Below are positions 57,391 to 64,000 of a stretch of 64,000 nucleotides of DNA, in pieces. The translations under genes were made by a program, and so were the position numbers. The stretch comes from Flavimaricola sp. (GTDB taxonomy: Bacteria; Pseudomonadota; Alphaproteobacteria; Rhodobacterales; Rhodobacteraceae): NCBI GenBank assembly GCA_029255105.1, contig JAQWWH010000010.1, forward strand, positions 124,001-188,000, given 5' to 3'. How positions within the stretch are numbered: the first letter of the stretch is position 1; every line of letters begins with the position of its first letter. The notes beneath the pieces were generated by a model, which had not been told where the DNA came from, made no database searches, and saw only the letters and a program-made list of their open reading frames with translations.

Positions 57391-57417
57391 TTATCACTCG
57401 CATGAGATGAGTGCTAA
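57391..57417. promoter_or_regulatory. CIRCE operator (HrcA binding site)
   Basis: TTATCACTC, nine bases, GAGTGCTAA: one mismatch in the left arm from the consensus TTAGCACTC-N9-GAGTGCTAA. It sits right at the predicted start of transcription, where HrcA would block initiation, 57 bases before the groES ATG. Confidence 0.92.
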
Positions 57418-57473
57418 CGGGTCTCGCGCGGCGAGGCCCCTGGGAGAAAACTTTGAGCTGAGGAGCTGCAAAG

Positions 57474-57761
57474 ATGGCATTTACACCGCTTCATGATCGC
57501 GTGCTTGTGCGTCGCGTAGAAGGCGACGAGAAAACCAAGGGCGGTCTTATCATTCCCGATAGCGCCAAGGAAAAACCTGCTGAAGGCGAAATCGTCGCTT
57601 GCGGCGAAGGTGCACGCAAGGACAGCGGCGAGCTGATCCCCATGGGCGTAAAGCCCGGCCAGACGGTTCTGTTTGGCAAGTGGTCCGGCACCGAAGTCAA
57701 GATCGACGGCGAAGACCTGCTGATCATGAAAGAATCCGACATTCTGGGCATCATTGCCTAA
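57474..57761 (+). CDS. groES: Co-chaperonin GroES
   Basis: A 95-residue GroES. '[25 protein letters not shown]' (residues 3-27) and the mobile loop, then '[19 protein letters not shown]' and the end '[16 protein letters not shown]', are all standard. It forms the lid of the GroEL chamber. Controlled by the CIRCE operator upstream and co-transcribed with groEL, 77 bases downstream. Confidence 0.97.
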   Translation: MAFTPLHDRVLVRRVEGDEKTKGGLIIPDSAKEKPAEGEIVACGEGARKDSGELIPMGVKPGQTVLFGKWSGTEVKIDGEDLLIMKESDILGIIA

Positions 57762-57811
57762 CTCTGCCGCTGTCGCCCGGCACGCATGTGACCGGGCTGT
57801 CGCACAGATGA

Positions 57812-59485
<1,674 letters not shown>

Positions 59486-59510
59486 TTCAGCCCTCAGGCT
59501 AAAAGATAAA

Positions 59511-59540
59511 GGGGTCCGGCGTTTGCCGGGCCCCTTTTTT
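59511..59540 (+). terminator. Rho-independent terminator after groEL
   Basis: GGGGTCCGGC, loop GTTT, GCCGGGCCCC, then six T. Confidence 0.9.
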
Positions 59541-59684
59541 GTTGTGCCTTCCCAATTGCGCCGCAGGGCACGGTCCAGACGATCGCTTTGTGCGGGTGCC
59601 GTCGGTCGGCGCGACCGGCCGCCACTCTCACCGCTGTGATCCTCCCGCCCTTGCATTGCTGCGGGGAAGTCGCCAGCAAGGCGC

Positions 59685-60515
59685 ATGCGTCTTCTCCTGC
59701 TTACCACACTGACAATGGTCGCATTTGCCGCGAACTCGGTGCTGAACCGGCTCGCCGTCAACCAGTACGCCATGGACCCGGCCGCTTTTGCGGTGATCCG
59801 GGTCGCGTCGGGGGTTGTTGTCCTTTGGGTGCTGATCCGCGTGCAGGGGCTTGGTTGGCCAGGAGGCAGCCCTTTGCGAAGGGTCGGTGCGGCGGCGGCG
59901 CTTGCCCTTTATATGATCGGCTTTTCCTTGGCCTACCTTAGCCTTGATACCGGTGTCGGCGCCCTGATCCTGTTTGGTGGTGTGCAGATCACGATGTTTG
60001 GCGGTGCCGCCCTGTCGGGGGAGAGGGTCGGGCTGATGCGGGCCATGGGTGCCCTTACGGCGCTTGTCGGCTTGGCTGTGCTTGTCTGGCCCTCGGCCGA
60101 TGTGTCGTTGCCCATTGAGGGCATTGCCCTGATGGCCATGGCCGCTGTCGGTTGGGGTATCTATTCCCTCATGGGCCGATCCGAGGCGGTTCCTCTTGCC
60201 GCGACCGGGGCCAACTTTGCTCTTTGCCTGCCCATGGTGATCCCGCTTGTGTGGTTGGGAAACGGCGAGACGTCGTTGGCAGGCATTGCACTTGCCATCC
60301 TTGCCGGTGGGGTCACGTCCGGTCTGGGCTATGCCCTTTGGTATGCCGTTGTCCCCGGGCTGGGGGCGATGCGGGCGGGGGTGGCGCAACTGAGCGTGCC
60401 GCTGATCGCAGCAAGTGGGGGGCTGGTCTTTCTGGGCGAGGCGCTGGGCTGGCGCTTTGGCGTGGCCAGCGTCCTGGTGCTAGGTGGGATCGGCCTGTCC
60501 CTTTGGCGACGGTAG
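59685..60515 (+). CDS. EamA/DMT-family transporter
   Basis: A 276-residue inner-membrane protein with ten predicted helices in two EamA repeats (residues about 5-135 and 140-275). 'AFAANSVLNRLAV' and 'ALWYAVVPGLGAMRAGVAQLSVPLIAA' are typical of the family. It exports or imports small metabolites; the substrate cannot be inferred. Alone between groEL and the convergent Nudix gene. Confidence 0.88.
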   Translation: MRLLLLTTLTMVAFAANSVLNRLAVNQYAMDPAAFAVIRVASGVVVLWVLIRVQGLGWPGGSPLRRVGAAAALALYMIGFSLAYLSLDTGVGALILFGGVQITMFGGAALSGERVGLMRAMGALTALVGLAVLVWPSADVSLPIEGIALMAMAAVGWGIYSLMGRSEAVPLAATGANFALCLPMVIPLVWLGNGETSLAGIALAILAGGVTSGLGYALWYAVVPGLGAMRAGVAQLSVPLIAASGGLVFLGEALGWRFGVASVLVLGGIGLSLWRR

Positions 60516-60536
60516 GACGCCCGACGCGCAAGGACC

Positions 60537-60989
60537 CTAGCGCATGATAGGTTCAAGGGGGTCATACAATATGCCGCCCTCATCCCCCCAGGCCACTGCA
60601 GCAAGGCTGTCGGGTTTCACCGTCAGACCCGCCATCTCGGATCGGGTCACCCATCGCCGGTGGCTGACCACGCCTTCGGGATCGGTCCAGTCGCCGTGGG
60701 GGTCTCCGGCGACGAGGGTGCAGCGAAAGTAGATGTCCACCTGGTGAAAAGTGCCGCGCGGATCGTGAAACTCGTTCACCAGGCAGGGCAGGCCAACGGT
60801 GACGGTCAACCCCGCCTCCTCCATGACCTCGCGCCGCAGGTTGTCTGGCAGGCTGGAGTGTGGCTCAGCCCCGCCGCCGGGGGCGCACCACAGGTGATCG
60901 CGGCCCTTCCAGGCGTTGACCAGCAAAAGCCTGTTATCCAGCAGGATGATGGCCCGGACGGCCAGACGGAGAGGGGGGCGCGGCGACAT
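60537..60989 (-). CDS. Nudix hydrolase
   Basis: A 150-residue protein. The Nudix helix is 'GGGAEPHSSLPDNLRREVMEEAGL': the catalytic 'REVMEEAGL' is intact, but the first Glu of the GX5E element is Ser. The surrounding strand pattern ('VRAIILLDNRLLLVNAWKGR', 'LWCAPGG') is normal for the family. It cleaves a nucleoside diphosphate linked to another moiety; the substrate is unknown. It is divergent from the lipase-like gene. Confidence 0.85.
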   Translation of the reverse strand: MSPRPPLRLAVRAIILLDNRLLLVNAWKGRDHLWCAPGGGAEPHSSLPDNLRREVMEEAGLTVTVGLPCLVNEFHDPRGTFHQVDIYFRCTLVAGDPHGDWTDPEGVVSHRRWVTRSEMAGLTVKPDSLAAVAWGDEGGILYDPLEPIMR

Positions 60990-61081
60990 GATCGGCTGAC
61001 TTTGGCCACCATTGCGGCCCGGTGCAAGGTCAGATGAAACCGGTCCTGTGCCTTTGGCCTCAATGTGCTAGGTCAGAGGGT

Positions 61082-61810
61082 ATGCGCTTCATGACTACGC
61101 TCCTATTCGCCGTCGCTCTCATTCCCGGTCCAAGCCGGGCCGAGGACTGCGTTGTTCTGCTGCATGGCCTTGCCCGGAGCGAGTATTCTCTGACTCCGAT
61201 GTCCGAATACCTAGAGTCCGAGGGCTATCTGACCGTCAATCGGGGCTATCCCTCCACCACATTGACCATCGAAACCTTGGTGGAAGAATACGTACGGGGC
61301 GATGTAGAGGCCTGTGGTGACAGGCGTGTCCATTTCGTGACCCATTCCATGGGTGCCATCCTGTTGCGGGCCTGGCTGACGCGGCATCGACCAGCCAAGA
61401 TGGGACGCGTCGTCATGATGTCCCCCCCGAATGGTGGGTCCGAGCTTGTCGATATCTTTGGTGATTTTGAGCCGTTTCAATGGATCAACGGTCCGGCTGG
61501 GCTAGAGCTTGGGACCGGGCCGGACAGCGTACCAAGCCAGCTCCCCCTTCCGGCCTACGAGATCGGGATCATCGCCGGGACCGGATCGCTGAACCCCGTC
61601 TATTCCGCGCTAATCGAAGGCCCGGACGACGGCAAGGTATCGGTCGCCTCGACCCGCCTGGAAGGCATGACCGATCACATGGTTCTGCCGGTCAGCCATA
61701 CCTTTATGATGAACAATCCGCTTGTCATGGCCGAGGTCGCCGCGTTCCTTCGGGATGGTGCGTTCGACCGGGATCTCACGCTGGGCAACATTCTGCTTGG
61801 GCGGGACTAG
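61082..61810 (+). CDS. Exported alpha/beta hydrolase (lipase-like)
   Basis: A 242-residue protein with a short signal peptide ('[18 protein letters not shown]'). The fold start '[17 protein letters not shown]' and the nucleophile elbow '[14 protein letters not shown]' (Ser in His-Ser-Met-Gly) are clear; a catalytic His lies in '[12 protein letters not shown]'. It resembles PGAP1/lipase class 2 esterases. ATG 61082 is chosen because it gives the signal peptide; the frame is open back to 61022. The substrate is unknown. Confidence 0.85.
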   Translation: MRFMTTLLFAVALIPGPSRAEDCVVLLHGLARSEYSLTPMSEYLESEGYLTVNRGYPSTTLTIETLVEEYVRGDVEACGDRRVHFVTHSMGAILLRAWLTRHRPAKMGRVVMMSPPNGGSELVDIFGDFEPFQWINGPAGLELGTGPDSVPSQLPLPAYEIGIIAGTGSLNPVYSALIEGPDDGKVSVASTRLEGMTDHMVLPVSHTFMMNNPLVMAEVAAFLRDGAFDRDLTLGNILLGRD

Positions 61811-61819
61811 GGCGGCCCG

Positions 61820-62893
61820 TCAGCCTGCCGGGCCGACGATCCGGTTGACATGGCCCATCTTGCGGCCGGGTTTCACTTCGGCCTTTCCGTAAAGATGGAT
61901 GGCAACCCCGGCCCCTGACAGCTCTGACAGCCGGTCCATGTCGTCCCCGATCAGGTTTTCCATGACCACGTTGCTGTGGCGGCTTCCGTCACCAAGGGGC
62001 CAGCCCGCGACGGCACGAATATGCTGTTCAAACTGGTCGATCAGGCAGCCATCTTGCGTCCAGTGGCCCGAGTTATGGACGCGGGGCGCAATTTCGTTGA
62101 CCACCAGCCCCGCCGCGGTCACGAACAGCTCCACCCCCAGCACGCCGACATAGTTGAGGGCGGTCATGATGCGGGCAGCGATCAGGATGGCGTCGGTCCG
62201 CTGGGTCGGGCTTAGCTTGGCCGGGACGGTGGTTGTGCGCAGGATACCGTCCTCGTGCACGTTCTCACCCGGATCAAAGCAGGCGACGGCCCCATCCGCA
62301 CTGCGGGCACCTATGATCGATACCTCGTGGCTGAAGTTAACAAACCCTTCAAGGATAGCAGGGGCACCCTGCATGGAAGCGAGCGCGTCTGGGCCGTCGG
62401 TGGGGGTCATGATCCGGGCCTGACCTTTGCCATCATATCCCATCTGTCGGGTCTTGAGGATGGCGGGTGTGCCAATCCGGGTCAGTGCCTCGTCCAGTTC
62501 GTCCTTGGTCTGGACGGCAGCGAATGGTGCGGTCGTCAGCCCCAGTTCCTGCAGAAACGTCTTTTCCGTCAACCGGTCTTGTGACGTGGCGAGTGCCACC
62601 CGGCCGGGACGGATCGGGCACAGGGCCTCGATCGCGTCGAGGGCGGCGGTCGGGACATTCTCAAACTCATAAGTCACAACATCGACGGACCGGGCAAATG
62701 CGGTCAGCGCATCTGTGTCATCGTAGCTGGCTGTCGTCGTGGTCTGTGCCACCTCGGATGCCGGGCAGTTTGCGCCCGGCTCAAAGATATGGACATGCAG
62801 GCCAAGCCGGCTGGCCGCGACTGCCAGCATCCGGCCGAGCTGGCCGCCACCCAGAATGCCGATCGTCTGCCCGGGGCGCAGTGGATCAGTCAT
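61820..62893 (-). CDS. purK: 5-(carboxyamino)imidazole ribonucleotide synthase
   Basis: A 357-residue ATP-grasp enzyme that carboxylates AIR to N5-CAIR in purine synthesis. Seen: '[17 protein letters not shown]' near the start, '[15 protein letters not shown]' (ATP-grasp), and '[18 protein letters not shown]' at the active site. ATG 62893 lies inside the end of purE (8-base overlap); an upstream in-frame start at 62941 is inside purE. PurK product goes to PurE. Confidence 0.95.
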   Translation of the reverse strand: MTDPLRPGQTIGILGGGQLGRMLAVAASRLGLHVHIFEPGANCPASEVAQTTTTASYDDTDALTAFARSVDVVTYEFENVPTAALDAIEALCPIRPGRVALATSQDRLTEKTFLQELGLTTAPFAAVQTKDELDEALTRIGTPAILKTRQMGYDGKGQARIMTPTDGPDALASMQGAPAILEGFVNFSHEVSIIGARSADGAVACFDPGENVHEDGILRTTTVPAKLSPTQRTDAILIAARIMTALNYVGVLGVELFVTAAGLVVNEIAPRVHNSGHWTQDGCLIDQFEQHIRAVAGWPLGDGSRHSNVVMENLIGDDMDRLSELSGAGVAIHLYGKAEVKPGRKMGHVNRIVGPAG

Positions 62894-63368
62894 CAGAGGG
62901 GCTTTCGGGAATTGAGGCTGCCAATGCTGCCCGCCATGCATCCAGACGCTCGGCCAAGGCTGGATCGTTCAGGGCAAGAATGCCGGCCGCCATCAGGCCC
63001 GCATTCGCGGCCCCGCCGATGGCCATCGTCGCGACGGGAAAGCCGCGCGGCATCTGGACGATGGAATATAGCGAATCAACGCCGTTCAGCGCACGGGTCT
63101 GAACCGGAACCCCAACGACGGGAACGCGGGTCTTGGACGCGACCATGCCGGGCAGATGGGCGGCGCCACCGGCACCTGCGATGATCACCTGCAAGCCCCG
63201 GTCGACCGCCGTCTTGCTGTAGTCCCACAGGCGGTCGGGCGTCCGATGGGCCGAAACGATCTTGGCCTCGTAGGGCACCCCAAGCTCGTCCAGAATAACC
63301 GCTGCTTCGCGCATGGTCGGCCAGTCGGACTGGCTGCCCATGATGATGCCGACCAAGATATCCGCCAT
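62886..63368 (-). CDS. purE: N5-carboxyaminoimidazole ribonucleotide mutase
   Basis: A 160-residue class I PurE that converts N5-CAIR to CAIR. '[20 protein letters not shown]', '[16 protein letters not shown]' with the catalytic His, and '[26 protein letters not shown]' (residues about 71-96) are conserved. ATG 63368 has AAAGGA upstream. Overlaps purK. Confidence 0.96.
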   Translation of the reverse strand: MADILVGIIMGSQSDWPTMREAAVILDELGVPYEAKIVSAHRTPDRLWDYSKTAVDRGLQVIIAGAGGAAHLPGMVASKTRVPVVGVPVQTRALNGVDSLYSIVQMPRGFPVATMAIGGAANAGLMAAGILALNDPALAERLDAWRAALAASIPESPSDD

Positions 63369-63449
63369 GACCAATCCTTTGGGGGCTTGAAAACCGAAGG
63401 CGCACTATAGCGGTGGACCCGTTGGGTGCAATTGCCGAAACGGGCCGAT

Positions 63450-63668
63450 CTAGGCGATAATGTCAGGCAGGATGCGGTCTTCCAGCTGGGCGATCTGGTC
63501 CTTATAGGCCAGTTTCTGCTTTTTCAGGCGACGGACCATAAGCATGTCAGTCGACCCCCGCTCTTGCAGGGCGTGGATCGCTTCGTCCAGGTCGCGGTGC
63601 TCGCGTTTGAGCACGGCCAGTTTGACCCTGAGAACCTCAAGCTGTTCCATTTTCGCCGATGTATTCAT
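63450..63668 (-). CDS. DUF465 (YdcH-like) small coiled-coil protein
   Basis: A 72-residue protein with one long charged helix: 'LEVLRVKLAVLKREHRDLDEAI' (about residues 10-31) and 'VRRLKKQKLAYKDQIAQLED', the DUF465 pattern of a Leu/His/Asp helix ending in a Lys-Lys-x-Lys-Leu block. Function unknown; often found near purine or cell-envelope genes. Alternative starts within the first eight codons are possible. Divergent from the Hsp20 gene. Confidence 0.85.
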   Translation of the reverse strand: MNTSAKMEQLEVLRVKLAVLKREHRDLDEAIHALQERGSTDMLMVRRLKKQKLAYKDQIAQLEDRILPDIIA

Positions 63669-63757
63669 CTTTTCCGCATTCCCCAGCGTCTTCCTTGGGC
63701 GACGGCTTTGTCGTCGCTCCAGATAGTATCCGTCGCCCTGATCGCAATGTCCAACCT

Positions 63758-63786
63758 CTTGCGCGGCGAAGGTTGCCACACCATAT
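63758..63786 (+). promoter_or_regulatory. Possible RpoH (sigma-32) promoter of the Hsp20 gene
   Basis: CTTGCG at 63758-63763 and CCATAT at 63781-63786 (extended CCATATTTA), spaced 17 bases: fits the alphaproteobacterial heat-shock consensus of CTTG and a CYTAT-like -10. It lies about 70 bases upstream of the Hsp20 ATG. Confidence 0.5.
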
Positions 63787-63854
63787 TTAAACGAGAGGAG
63801 TCGCTGCAGCATAGCGGGGTTCGCTCTGACGGTCGCTTGAAGAGGACATGTCGC

Positions 63855-64000
63855 ATGACGAAATTGACGTTGGGGACCCACCCCTTCCTTTTGGGGTTCG
63901 AACAGCTGGAACGCCTGGTTGAGCGGACTGCGAAATCTGGAAATGATGGGTATCCGCCCTACAATATCGAGCAGACGTCCGAGACGTCTTATCGGATTAC
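63855..64000 (+). CDS. Small heat-shock protein Hsp20/IbpA-like, 5' part only
   Basis: The gene begins at the ATG at 63855 and runs off the end of the window after 48 codons. It starts 'MTKLTLGTHPFLLGFEQLER' and continues with 'YPPYNIEQTSETSYRIT', the start of the alpha-crystallin domain of the IbpA branch ('LLGFD...L.R....YPPYNIE'). It would form an oligomeric holdase. AGAGGA lies upstream of the ATG. A heat-shock-type promoter is at 63758-63786. Confidence 0.85.
   Translation, partial: MTKLTLGTHPFLLGFEQLERLVERTAKSGNDGYPPYNIEQTSETSYRI

Noticed and set aside
57169-57410. Two plus-strand open frames before groES
   Set aside because: Both run into the promoter and CIRCE operator and have no recognisable features.

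Overview
The window is GC-rich, tightly packed chromosomal DNA, almost certainly from an alphaproteobacterium of the Rhodobacteraceae/Roseobacter group. The clues are a XdhA/XdhB pair of Rhodobacter type, a hisS-hisZ-hisG cluster, a B12-dependent ribonucleotide reductase, an F1 ATP synthase operon in the order atpHAGDC followed by an H-type lectin gene, several families typical of the group (DUF1489, DUF2125, DUF2161, Hint-domain protein, bactofilin), a GTTC-N7-GTTC LexA box and many ATGA start/stop overlaps. I read about 58 protein genes. No tRNA, rRNA, CRISPR array, transposase or phage gene was seen.

Layout: 0.2-2.6 kb holds a small membrane protein, an FAD oxidoreductase and an aldo/keto reductase. 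2.7-3.1 kb is a bactofilin. 3.1-12.7 kb is one long minus-strand unit, xdhA-xdhB-xdhC followed by a BMP-type ABC importer (ATPase, two permeases, binding protein), which reads as uptake plus oxidation of purines. 12.9-17.7 kb carries dnaE, a lipoprotein and slyX. 17.8-22.1 kb is hisS-hisZ-hisG and an agmatinase-family gene. 22.1-24.9 kb is a divergent DUF1489/nrdJ pair around a LexA box. 25-28.1 kb has twin DUF606 transporters, an LpxR-like outer-membrane protein and a Hint-domain protein. 28.4-33.2 kb has rpsD, a UPF0114 protein and hisC-tyrC-extensin-like. 33.2-34.8 kb has DUF2125 and a ChaC-like gene. 34.9-38.4 kb is a MotA/ExbB-like plus MotB/OmpA-like pair with a very long coiled coil. 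38.5-42.7 kb has clpA, gloB and a methyltransferase. 42.9-48.3 kb is the ATP synthase F1 operon and a lectin gene broken by an in-frame TAG. 48.3-57 kb is housekeeping (prs, isomerase, threonine aldolase, ycgN-like, ribF, MaoC, HAD, Mn-pyrophosphatase, DUF2161, TraB/GumN). 57.4-59.5 kb is groES-groEL with a CIRCE operator. 59.7-64 kb has an EamA transporter, Nudix, a lipase-like hydrolase, purE-purK, a DUF465 protein and the start of an Hsp20 gene.

The most notable signals are: (1) short palindromic elements that also occur between genes and have been taken in-frame into the coding sequences of xdhA, xdhB and nrdJ; (2) a two-gene rotary-motor-like pair whose B subunit has about 580 residues of coiled coil between its membrane anchor and its peptidoglycan-binding domain; (3) an H-type lectin gene interrupted by a single TAG with the family's C-terminal part intact after it; (4) a LexA box exactly between nrdJ and a DUF1489 gene. 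All functions are assigned from motifs and family memory; no search was run.
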